The position numbers and the translations under genes were made by a program. Under the pieces are notes generated by a model. It was given only the letters and a program-made list of their open reading frames with translations, was not told the DNA's origin and searched no databases. DNA of 33,378 bases from contig JAJYHV010000010.1 of the NCBI GenBank assembly GCA_021790515.1, positions 1 to 33,378 of the forward strand. Direction: 5' to 3'. Of the stretch, positions 1-6,610 are shown in pieces (position 1 is the first letter of the stretch; each line of letters opens with the position of its first letter). Source of the DNA: Pseudomonadota bacterium (GTDB lineage: Bacteria; Pseudomonadota; Gammaproteobacteria; Burkholderiales; Sulfuriferulaceae).

Positions 1-80
1 CGGTGGGCACAAAATCGTCTGCAACAGACTTACTTGTTGAGGAAATTTTTCTGGTAGCGCCAAACAGGAATCTACTGCGT

Positions 81-86
81 TATAAT
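81..86 (+). promoter_or_regulatory. Possible -10 box upstream of the ycgR-like gene
   Basis: A perfect TATAAT lies 30 bases before the ATG at 117. No good -35 hexamer is found 16-18 bases upstream of it. Nothing else recognisable is present in bases 1-116. The call is weak and rests on the single hexamer. Confidence 0.3.
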
Positions 87-116
87 TACGCGTCTCTTCT
101 CCCGTCGTGATGGAAA

Positions 117-878
117 ATGTCAGTCATCAACCAGACCACCACTTTTGAACTGGGTACCGAAGATCAAAACCTGTATCAGGTTTATGACAAACGGGAAATT
201 TTGCGTTTGTTGCAGGGCATCGTCAAAGAAGGCGGTTTTGTCGCGCTGTCATTACAGAATGGCATGGGTTCTTTTCTGAGTCGTTTGTTGAAAGTGGACG
301 ACAAGCATCAACGTGTCATGCTGGATGCGTCACAAGACGAAACCGTGAACAACCTGTTTATCACCAACAGTCATGTCATGGCAGAAGCAAGCCTGGAAAA
401 AGTTCGGATTTTATTCAACATTTCCAAATTATCCAGTTGTCATGACGACGGATTTCCCGCGTTGTGTTTTCCCGTTCCGGACAGCTTGATCCGTTTGCAA
501 CGCCGCGAATTTTTTCGGGTCAACACACCTGTTGCGCAGGCCGCCGAATGTATCATTCCCATTTTTTCCGAGCCGTATGTACTGAGGCTCGCCGATATCA
601 GTTGCGGCGGTGTGGCGTTGCTGGATGAAATGAAATATTTGAGCACGGAATTGGGGCATGAATACACGAATTGCCAGATTGATCTCGGCGATAGCGGGAA
701 TATTCTGGCCACACTACAGATTCGTAATTTCCTCGACCTGACTTTATTGAATGGTAAGATAAAACGCCGTTTCGGCTGCCAGTTCCAGCAACTTGCACCA
801 GGAACGTTGGCGACCATTCAACGTTATATCATGGCGTTGGAACGCGAACGCAACGCACGCCTGACAGGTATGTTTTGA
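117..878 (+). CDS. ycgR: YcgR-like flagellar brake protein (PilZ domain, c-di-GMP effector)
   Basis: Cytoplasmic c-di-GMP receptor that in this family binds the flagellar motor and slows swimming. The 253-residue protein has the two-domain YcgR layout: an N-terminal YcgR/PilZN part (about 15-120) and a C-terminal PilZ domain (about 125-245). The two c-di-GMP contacts are visible: an RxxxR motif (R130 to R134, in QRREFFR) and a DxSxxG motif (D160, S162, G165). The length is normal for YcgR. The ATG at 117 follows a weak GGA. The stop codon overlaps the start of the next glycosyltransferase gene, so the two are probably co-transcribed. That arrangement suggests a link between motility arrest and surface polysaccharide synthesis; this part is inference from position only. 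The PilZ identity is firm, the YcgR assignment good. Confidence 0.87.
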   Translation: MSVINQTTTFELGTEDQNLYQVYDKREILRLLQGIVKEGGFVALSLQNGMGSFLSRLLKVDDKHQRVMLDASQDETVNNLFITNSHVMAEASLEKVRILFNISKLSSCHDDGFPALCFPVPDSLIRLQRREFFRVNTPVAQAAECIIPIFSEPYVLRLADISCGGVALLDEMKYLSTELGHEYTNCQIDLGDSGNILATLQIRNFLDLTLLNGKIKRRFGCQFQQLAPGTLATIQRYIMALERERNARLTGMF

Positions 879-2008
879 ACGACAATGAATCAAAGCGGCG
901 CTTGACAGTTTTGCAACTGTTACCCGCCTTGCATGCCGGCGGTGTCGAGCGCGGCACGCTCGAAATCAGCCGTTATCTGGTGCAACAAGGCCATCGCTCA
1001 CTGGTGATGTCGTCTGCTGGCGGAATGTTGCCACAACTATTGGCAGAAGGTGGCGAGCACATCGATTGGCCGGCAGGAAAAAAATCACTCAAAACCTTGC
1101 TGTTGATACCGCGATTGCGCCGGCTTTTGCGTGAACAGCAGGTGGATATTCTGCATTTGCGCTCGCGCATGCCCGCATGGATAGGTTATCTGGCCTGGCG
1201 CAGCATGCCGAAGCAACAACGTCCGCGACTGGTTACCTCCGTGCATGGTCCCTACACTGTAAACGCTTACAGCGCCGTCATGACCAAGGGTGAACGTGTG
1301 ATTGCCGTCTCCAGTTTCATCTACGATTATCTGGCGCAAAATTACCCTCACCTCGACATGGAACGGGTACAGATTATCCATCGGGGCGTCGATGCAATCG
1401 AATTCCCTCGCCATTTTCGGCCGTCTGCCGCGTGGATGACCGAGTGGCAGAAAACGTATCCTGCCTTGTCGAACCGGCTTCTCATCACCCTGCCCGCCCG
1501 CATCACGCGCTGGAAAGGACAACAGGATTTCATTCAACTCATTGCGCGATTGGTAAAAAGCAACTTACCGGTGCATGGGTTGATTATCGGCAACGTTGAT
1601 GCCAAAAAAACACGCTTCGCACAGGAATTGCAAGCACAAATCGCCACGCTCGGTTTAATAAATAACATTAGTATGATTGGTCATCGAAATGATTTAAAAG
1701 AAATAATGTCAATATCAAGTCTGGTATTGTCTTTATCAGAAAAACCCGAGGCATTCGGTCGAACCATCCCGGAAGCGCTCAGCCTTGGCATACCCGCCAT
1801 TGGTTACGATCACGGAGGAACGGGCGAAATTTTGCGTCAATGGTACCCGCAAGGATTGACCCCGGTGGGAGATATCAACGCACTGGAAGCTTGCGTGCGA
1901 GCGTTATTGAATCAACCACCCCCCGTTCCCGCACAAACCGACTTTAGCTTGCTTGGTATGCAGCAACAAACGCTCGCCGTGTATCAAGACCTGGTGCAGA
2001 CAGCATGA
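875..2008 (+). CDS. Glycosyltransferase family 4 (GT-B fold)
   Basis: Retaining glycosyltransferase expected to act at the cytoplasmic face on a lipid-linked or polysaccharide acceptor. The 377-residue protein shows an N-terminal GT4 acceptor domain with a glycine-rich loop (AGGVERG, about 22-28) and a conserved SVHGPY (H124). The C-terminal nucleotide-sugar domain has the E-x7-E signature (E292 to E300 in EKPEAFGRTIPEAL). The start is a TTG at 875 that overlaps the ycgR stop as TTGA. An AGG lies about seven bases before it, and no in-frame ATG precedes the conserved part. The 3' end overlaps the next gene by ATGA. Donor sugar and acceptor cannot be read from sequence. Confidence 0.85.
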   Translation: MNDNESKRRLTVLQLLPALHAGGVERGTLEISRYLVQQGHRSLVMSSAGGMLPQLLAEGGEHIDWPAGKKSLKTLLLIPRLRRLLREQQVDILHLRSRMPAWIGYLAWRSMPKQQRPRLVTSVHGPYTVNAYSAVMTKGERVIAVSSFIYDYLAQNYPHLDMERVQIIHRGVDAIEFPRHFRPSAAWMTEWQKTYPALSNRLLITLPARITRWKGQQDFIQLIARLVKSNLPVHGLIIGNVDAKKTRFAQELQAQIATLGLINNISMIGHRNDLKEIMSISSLVLSLSEKPEAFGRTIPEALSLGIPAIGYDHGGTGEILRQWYPQGLTPVGDINALEACVRALLNQPPPVPAQTDFSLLGMQQQTLAVYQDLVQTA

Positions 2009-2988
2009 TCCGTTCACCCAAAATTCTCGTTATCGGCAAAACCCGCAGCATCGTGTATTGGGTAGAAAGCACTGTCACCGCTTTTCATGAATCCGGTTGT
2101 ACGGTAAAACATTTCTCGTTGAATGGTGATAGTGTCTGGCAATCATTGCGTTATAAATGGAGTAAGCGATGGCGCGGAGATGCTACCGATTCGATTTGCA
2201 CGGATCTTGAGCAGATGTTGCATCACTTCCAGCCAGACATCATTTTGTTTGTTGCCATCGCAGCGTTATACATGCCAGAAAACCTGTTCACACTGTGTCG
2301 CTCCGAATGCCCGCGCGCAAGATTGGCGGTATGGATTGGTGACAGATTGAATCAAAAAGAGGCCGCCTTCTCACACCATGTCGATCATGTGTTTGTTACG
2401 GATACCGGTTTTATGGCCGATTTGCGCCAACAGGGCTATACCGTCCCTGTCAGTTATCTACCGTTGGCCGTCGATACCAATTTTTTTCGGCCACAAGCCG
2501 TCTCTCGCTCAAACAAAATCGTGTTTGTCGCCAACCGCAGCCCCGGACGAGGTGACATTCTGGAACAAATTCAACATCCTGTCAGTTTATATGGTAAAGG
2601 CTGGTCAGCCTTGAAGAACCCTGTGCATGACGTGCATGCCAGTCGCCTGCCCCGGCGTCAATTGCCTTTTGTTTATGCCGGTGCACGCGCCGTGCTGAAT
2701 ATTCATCAGGATAAAAATGTCATTCATGGCCTGAATCAACGCAGTTTTGAACCCTGCGCCTGCAAAATTCCCGTACTACACGATGACATGCTGGATTTAC
2801 CACGTTGTTTTGAACCAGAAAAAGAAGTGCTGGTTTATCGTTCACTAGAAGAGTTGCACTATTGGTGCGAGCGTCTGACTCACGATCAAAAAATAGCCAC
2901 CAGCGTTGGCGAGGCCGCATGGCGACGGGTTCTGGCCGAGCATACCTGGCATCTGCGTGGGCAAAGCATCTTGCGCACATTCGAATGA
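2005..2988 (+). CDS. CgeB-like glycosyltransferase
   Basis: Probable glycosyltransferase of the CgeB / glycosyl_trans_1_2 type, whose substrates are mostly unknown. The 327-residue protein begins with a nucleotide-fold segment (KILVIGK). It has a middle stretch typical of the family (YLPLAVDTNFF). The C-terminal block (RSFEPCACKIPVL, then FEPEKEVLVYRSLEEL) resembles the donor-sugar region of CgeB-like enzymes. No signal peptide or membrane segment is seen. It overlaps the upstream GT4 gene by four bases (ATGA), making a tight ycgR-GT4-CgeB unit. The assignment rests on the C-terminal motif and context. A GT4 enzyme outside the CgeB branch is the main alternative. Confidence 0.72.
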   Translation: MIRSPKILVIGKTRSIVYWVESTVTAFHESGCTVKHFSLNGDSVWQSLRYKWSKRWRGDATDSICTDLEQMLHHFQPDIILFVAIAALYMPENLFTLCRSECPRARLAVWIGDRLNQKEAAFSHHVDHVFVTDTGFMADLRQQGYTVPVSYLPLAVDTNFFRPQAVSRSNKIVFVANRSPGRGDILEQIQHPVSLYGKGWSALKNPVHDVHASRLPRRQLPFVYAGARAVLNIHQDKNVIHGLNQRSFEPCACKIPVLHDDMLDLPRCFEPEKEVLVYRSLEELHYWCERLTHDQKIATSVGEAAWRRVLAEHTWHLRGQSILRTFE

Positions 2989-3084
2989 TATATGTGAATA
3001 ATTTATCAAATTTCGTGTCATCGTTATGCGAATTTTCGAAATATCCGCGATAATCGCCCTCTGTCATCCATTTTTGTCTTTGTC

Positions 3085-4551
3085 ATGTCAACCATACAGC
3101 CATCAACCCGATTAGCTTGGGCACGCTGGATCCCTTATTGCCTGATGGTCAGCGACATCTTGGCGTTATTGCTGGCATTTTATCTGGCGCGGATTTCTCA
3201 TGCCCTGCGCAGCAACATGAATCCTGTCGCAGTATTGAGCCACTGGTGGGGCGATTCAGTACACATCAGTCTGTTATTGCTGGCAGCTTTGGTCATTTTT
3301 GCTGTCGGGTTATTCACCTTCAAGGGGCATTACAACCAGCGCAAGGCATTCTGGGATGAAATTGGCGAGATTATCTGGGTACTCACTGTCTTGACCATCC
3401 TGAATGCTGCCATTGCTTTTTCCGGCAACTGGGCAATTTCACGGCTGTGGATTTTTACCAACTGGATACTGGCTTTATTGTTGTTACCCGGTTTACGTGC
3501 CCTCTGCCGAAAAACATTACGCTGGATAGGGATCTGGGAACGACCAGTCGCCATTATTGGTTGTGGCGAAAATGCACATGATGTCATGCAAATGATTCGC
3601 CAGGAAACCACGCTGGGTTATACGTTACAGGCCATTCTGCAACCAGATGCCTCGTGCGTTGCAGACTCATTATCAGCGCTACCGGTTTCCACACAGGTAT
3701 TGGGCGATGATTGTTTTTCCACCCTGTCCCGTCTGGGTAATCCGCATGTCATTCTGGCGCTGGAGCCAGAGCAATGGGCATTGCAGGAACAACTGTTGCG
3801 TTCCATGGGCAACCGCTACCCCAACCTGAGCATTTCTCCACCATTGCGTGATTTGCCGCTGTTCGGTCTGGAAACCATCCATTTTTTTGGCCACGAAGTT
3901 TTGATGTTGCGTATCAACGACAATCTGGCCAGAATTGGTCCACGTGTCATCAAACGGGCGTTTGATCTGATTGTTGCCACCTTGCTGCTATTGCTGCTCG
4001 CCCCATTCATGTTGTCGATTGCCTGGCGCATCAAGCGGGCGGATGGTGGTGCCGCTTTGTATGCACAGGAGCGAATTGGTTTTAGGGGCCGGCCTTTTCA
4101 ATGTCTGAAATTCAGAAGCATGATAGTCGATGCTGACAAAAAACTTTTTGAATACCTTGAATTACATCCGGAACTAAAAGCAGAATATGAGCTTAGTTTC
4201 AAGCTGAAGAACGATCCGCGCATCACCAGTATTGGTAATTTTCTGCGCAAAACCAGTCTGGATGAATTACCGCAACTGCTCAATGTTATTCATGGTGACA
4301 TGAGCCTGGTTGGCCCCCGCCCGGTCACCGAGAAAGAACTGGACGAATACTATAAAGAATCAGCGCAGATTTATAAACGCGTACACCCTGGCATTACAGG
4401 TTTGTGGCAAATCAGCGGCCGTTCGGAAACCACCTATGCCAGAAGAATCGATCTGGATTCATGGTATATCCGCAACTGGTCGCTCTGGCACGATATCGTC
4501 ATTCTGTTGCGCACTGTCAAAGTCGTGCTGCAAAACAAAGGCGCCTACTAA
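3085..4551 (+). CDS. wbaP: Undecaprenyl-phosphate sugar phosphotransferase (WbaP-like polyprenyl glycosylphosphotransferase)
   Basis: Inner-membrane initiating enzyme of O-antigen, capsule or exopolysaccharide synthesis. It transfers sugar-1-phosphate (galactose-1-P in classic WbaP, glucose-1-P in relatives) from UDP-sugar to undecaprenyl phosphate. The 488-residue protein has four N-terminal membrane helices (about 15-37, 58-78, 95-113, 120-140) and a central Rossmann-like domain (VAIIGCGENAH, from about 155). A re-entrant helix near 290-315 follows, then the catalytic domain with KFRSM, RKTSLDELPQL and SLVGPRP. The C-terminal HPGITGLWQISGR is also a family hallmark. It is preceded by 96 bases without a clear promoter and no strong Shine-Dalgarno. 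The sugar cannot be decided; the ending KGAY is WbaP-like. Confidence 0.9.
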   Translation: MSTIQPSTRLAWARWIPYCLMVSDILALLLAFYLARISHALRSNMNPVAVLSHWWGDSVHISLLLLAALVIFAVGLFTFKGHYNQRKAFWDEIGEIIWVLTVLTILNAAIAFSGNWAISRLWIFTNWILALLLLPGLRALCRKTLRWIGIWERPVAIIGCGENAHDVMQMIRQETTLGYTLQAILQPDASCVADSLSALPVSTQVLGDDCFSTLSRLGNPHVILALEPEQWALQEQLLRSMGNRYPNLSISPPLRDLPLFGLETIHFFGHEVLMLRINDNLARIGPRVIKRAFDLIVATLLLLLLAPFMLSIAWRIKRADGGAALYAQERIGFRGRPFQCLKFRSMIVDADKKLFEYLELHPELKAEYELSFKLKNDPRITSIGNFLRKTSLDELPQLLNVIHGDMSLVGPRPVTEKELDEYYKESAQIYKRVHPGITGLWQISGRSETTYARRIDLDSWYIRNWSLWHDIVILLRTVKVVLQNKGAY

Positions 4552-4575
4552 ACACATTGCCCGAAACATCTACCC

Positions 4576-5691
4576 ATGCCGCCAGATATTGCCATCATCC
4601 TGCCACCAAAAGAACAATACTCCGCTCAACAAAAGGGCGCTGTCGCATTATGCATGGCCGATTTTACCCGGCATAGTCGTTATCGGGAAAATACGACTTT
4701 TCTGGGACATACAGAAGCAGATTTTGATGGCTTGCATTATCACCGGCTACAGCGTTGGCAACACTGGTATTGGCGCGATAGCTACGCTTATGCCCGAACC
4801 TGCGCCAAATGGGTTCTGCGGCAGAATATCAGCCATGTTGAAGTGCAGAACAGGCCAGTCATTTTTCGTTATCTGGCAAAATTGCTGCCAGACCACATTG
4901 CACTGACCCTGCACCTGCACAATGATTTGCAAGAAATGCGTTGGTTTACTTCAGCACGCGCACGGGAATGGGTATTGAAACATGCCGCTGCGGTGTATTG
5001 CGTTAGCGACTATATTCGACAACGTTTATTGCAAGACATCCCTGACCGGCACGGCGCACACGATAAAGCGGTTGTCATCCACAACGGTATCGATACACAA
5101 CGTTTTGTTCCACAAGACAAGACACGCACCATACTATATGTCGGGCGCATCATCCGCGAAAAAGGTACGCTGCCGCTTGCAGAAGCCTTGAGCATCATCG
5201 CCCCGCTGTTGCCAGATTGGGAGTTCGTGCTGTGCGGTGTAGACAGATTGACAGTCGTATCCGATTATGAGCGCGCTACCCATGCATGGTTGGCAAAAGC
5301 AGGAGCGCAATGCCGTTACACCGGCTATCTGGATCATAACGAAATTATGCAACAGTTTGCGCGAGCCGCAATTGCCGTGATTCCCTCTGTCTGGCAAGAA
5401 CCTTTTGGACGCACGGCGCTGGAAGCCCTGTGCGCAAGCGCAGCAGTGTTGACCAGTGGTTCAGGCGGTTTGGCCGAAGTCGTGGCAGAGGCTGGCATGA
5501 CTCTACCCAACAGTCCAGCGGAATCCTTCGCGCAAAATCTGGCCAATGCTTTATTGAAATTGGCCACAGACGATGGTTTTCGGGCAAATTTACAACAAGC
5601 CGGTCGTCGACGCGCCATCGAACACTTTGACATCCGTCGACAGGCGGCATTACTGGATGACTGGCGACAGCGCATTCAACACGACAAATAG
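4576..5691 (+). CDS. Glycosyltransferase family 4
   Basis: GT-B glycosyltransferase, 371 residues, expected to extend the glycan started by the WbaP-like enzyme just upstream (24-base gap). Visible features are an acceptor-domain H-L-H-N segment (about 113-116), VIHNGIDTQRF (about 167-177) and VGRIIREKG (donor-domain entry). The E-x7-E catalytic signature is E275 to E283 in QEPFGRTALEAL. No membrane helix is present. The stop codon is TAG at 5689-5691. The Tn3-type element begins at 5691, so the last base of the stop is the first G of its inverted repeat. The reading frame is intact, because the uninterrupted site would also read TAG. The sugar specificity is unknown. Confidence 0.85.
   Translation: MPPDIAIILPPKEQYSAQQKGAVALCMADFTRHSRYRENTTFLGHTEADFDGLHYHRLQRWQHWYWRDSYAYARTCAKWVLRQNISHVEVQNRPVIFRYLAKLLPDHIALTLHLHNDLQEMRWFTSARAREWVLKHAAAVYCVSDYIRQRLLQDIPDRHGAHDKAVVIHNGIDTQRFVPQDKTRTILYVGRIIREKGTLPLAEALSIIAPLLPDWEFVLCGVDRLTVVSDYERATHAWLAKAGAQCRYTGYLDHNEIMQQFARAAIAVIPSVWQEPFGRTALEALCASAAVLTSGSGGLAEVVAEAGMTLPNSPAESFAQNLANALLKLATDDGFRANLQQAGRRRAIEHFDIRRQAALLDDWRQRIQHDK
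5686..5690. repeat. 5-bp target-site duplication, left copy (AAATA)
   Basis: AAATA directly abuts the left terminal inverted repeat and is repeated at 6508-6512 directly after the right one. Five-base duplications are the hallmark of Tn3-family insertion. Removing the element and one AAATA restores a continuous AAATAGGGAATC. Confidence 0.85.
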
Positions 5692-5728
5692 GGGTCGCCT
5701 CAGAATTCGGAAAATAAAGCACGGTAAG
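5691..5728 (+). repeat. Left 38-bp terminal inverted repeat (IRL), Tn3 type
   Basis: Begins GGGGTCGCCTCAGAATTCGG and ends with the TAAG expected of Tn3-family 38-bp ends. It differs from the right end only at positions 5, 34 and 38, and positions 6-33 are identical. Confidence 0.92.
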
Positions 5729-5748
5729 CAATCCGGTATTGCCCTTGA

Positions 5749-5778
5749 ATTGTAGTCACAATGGAACTACAATATAAC
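5749..5778 (+). promoter_or_regulatory. Promoter and operator palindrome of the toxin-antitoxin operon
   Basis: A perfect 8-bp inverted repeat, ATTGTAGT (5749-5756) and ACTACAAT (5766-5773), has a 9-base spacer. It overlaps a sigma70-type promoter: TTGTAG at 5750-5755, a 17-base spacer, and TATAAC at 5773-5778. An AGGGA ribosome site precedes the ATG at 5805. The position fits autorepression by the antitoxin N-terminal domain, as known for DinJ/RelB systems; binding here is inferred. Confidence 0.65.
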
Positions 5779-5804
5779 CTCTGAAACCTTTAAGGGAAGT
5801 CACC

Positions 5805-6071
5805 ATGGGCACCGCCGATACCTATGTCCGCGCTCGCATCGACACCAGCACCAAAGAGCGCGCCGCTGACGCGCTTGAAGCAATGGGGCTGTCCATCTCT
5901 GACGCCATACGCTTGCTGATGCTGCGCATCGCCGACGAGCGCCGGATGCCCTTCGATGTGAAGGCTCCCAACGCGACTACGCGAAAGGCCATTGCGGAGC
6001 TTGAGGCCGGAAAAGGCAAGCGCTTCGCCAGCGTCGATGATCTGATGGCGGACTTGCATGCGGACGATTGA
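5805..6071 (+). CDS. RelB/DinJ-family antitoxin
   Basis: 88-residue antitoxin of a type II system. The N-terminal half has the ribbon-helix-helix pattern (TYVRARIDTSTKERAADALE followed by MGLSISDAIRLLM) that forms the DNA-binding dimer in DinJ/RelB proteins. The C-terminal tail is charged (ELEAGKGKRF, then VDDLMADLHADD) and should wrap and neutralise the toxin. The start is an ATG with a good AGGGA site. The 3' end overlaps the toxin gene by 14 bases, typical of coupled translation. Base composition is GC-rich compared with neighbours on both sides, in keeping with its place inside the mobile element. Family identity is clear; the specific name dinJ versus relB cannot be settled. Confidence 0.88.
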   Translation: MGTADTYVRARIDTSTKERAADALEAMGLSISDAIRLLMLRIADERRMPFDVKAPNATTRKAIAELEAGKGKRFASVDDLMADLHADD

Positions 6072-6339
6072 TCGTTCCTCAGCGTTCAAGCGTGACTACA
6101 AGCGGGAGGCCAAGGGCCAGCACCGCGCTACGCTCGATAACGATTTGAAACCTGTTCTCGTAGCACTGGCGACCGACCAGCTGCTTGACGCCAAATACCG
6201 CGACCATGACCTAAGCGGCGATTGGGCAGGCTACCGGGAATGTCACGTCAAGCCCAACCTGTTGCTGATCTACCGCAAGTCCGATTCGGACACCCTGCGA
6301 CTGGCGCGGCTTGGCTCGCACAGCGAGCTTTTCGGTTGA
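6058..6339 (+). CDS. YafQ-like mRNA interferase toxin (RelE superfamily)
   Basis: 93-residue toxin predicted to cut mRNA on the ribosome. The C-terminal half follows the YafQ pattern closely: KYRDHDL, GDWAGYRECHV, LLLIYRKSD, RLGSHSELFG. By alignment to E. coli YafQ recalled from memory, the catalytic histidines are present at H50 and H63, with a third at H88. The position equivalent to the catalytic Asp67 is Asn67 (VKPN). This could lower or change activity, or reflect a subfamily difference. The ATG at 6058 lies within the antitoxin end in another frame. The gene is intact, with no frameshift. A ParE-type gyrase poison is less likely given the histidines. Confidence 0.87.
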   Translation: MRTIDRSSAFKRDYKREAKGQHRATLDNDLKPVLVALATDQLLDAKYRDHDLSGDWAGYRECHVKPNLLLIYRKSDSDTLRLARLGSHSELFG

Positions 6340-6342
6340 GCC

Positions 6343-6460
6343 TGTCCGGTTGAAGTACGCCTGAACTTGGCGTCAGGTGAAGCCCCGAATTTCGTCAGAT
6401 TAGGGCCGTTTTCTGCTTTATCTGACGTTGCATGGACAACTTCTCAGGCTTCAACCTGAC
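6343..6460. other. res-like recombination site of the Tn3-type element
   Basis: This noncoding block between the toxin stop and the right end holds ordered repeats like the subsites of a serine-resolvase res site. One is a perfect 8-bp inverted repeat, CGTCAGAT (6393-6400) and ATCTGACG (6420-6427), spanning 35 bp. Related 11-12-mers of the form GTCAGGTTGAAG lie at 6344-6355 and 6372-6382 and, reversed, at 6449-6460. TCAGG and CCTGA face each other at 6444-6459. No T-run follows, so a terminator is less likely. The size of about 118 bp fits a three-subsite res. Function is inferred. Confidence 0.55.
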
Positions 6461-6469
6461 ACACTAGCC

Positions 6470-6507
6470 GTTAGCGTGCTTTATTTTCCGAATTCTGAGG
6501 CGCCCCC
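6470..6507 (-). repeat. Right 38-bp terminal inverted repeat (IRR), Tn3 type
   Basis: Read on the minus strand it begins GGGGGCGCCTCAGAATTCGG and ends GCACGCTAAC. It matches IRL at 35 of 38 positions. Confidence 0.92.
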
Positions 6508-6512
6508 AAATA
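6508..6512. repeat. 5-bp target-site duplication, right copy (AAATA)
   Basis: Direct repeat of 5686-5690, immediately outside IRR. The following 98 bases (6513-6610) are a spacer between convergent genes in which no gene or clear terminator was seen. Confidence 0.85.
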
Positions 6513-6610
6513 GGGAATCAGCGCTTTATTTCAGCATGACCAGGACGGGAAACGAGGACGGAATCAATTAATTTTGTGTGGTCAGAATGGTTTGGTGACT
6601 ATAATGCTGC

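Larger units (their letters stand above)
5691..6507. mobile_element. Non-autonomous Tn3-family element carrying a toxin-antitoxin pair and a res-like site
   Basis: An 817-bp unit bounded by 38-bp inverted repeats that match at 35 of 38 positions, begin with GGGG and carry a GGAAAATAAAGCACG block. From memory these closely resemble Tn21-subgroup ends. The unit is flanked by perfect 5-bp AAATA direct repeats. Inside are a promoter/operator, a DinJ-like antitoxin, a YafQ-like toxin and a roughly 120-bp block of resolvase-site-like repeats. There is no transposase or resolvase gene, so movement would need a transposase supplied in trans. The coding part is clearly richer in GC than the flanking genes, which supports recent arrival. 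The organisation fits known Tn3 transposons in which a toxin-antitoxin module adjoins res, reduced to a cassette. Confidence 0.88.

Noticed and set aside
5805-6339. Toxin-antitoxin pair as a resident chromosomal module
   Set aside because: The matched 38-bp ends, target duplication and different base composition show that it came inside a mobile element.
6393-6427. Rho-independent terminator after the toxin gene
   Set aside because: The arms are perfect, but the loop is 19 bases and no T-run follows. Neighbouring related repeats fit a res site better.
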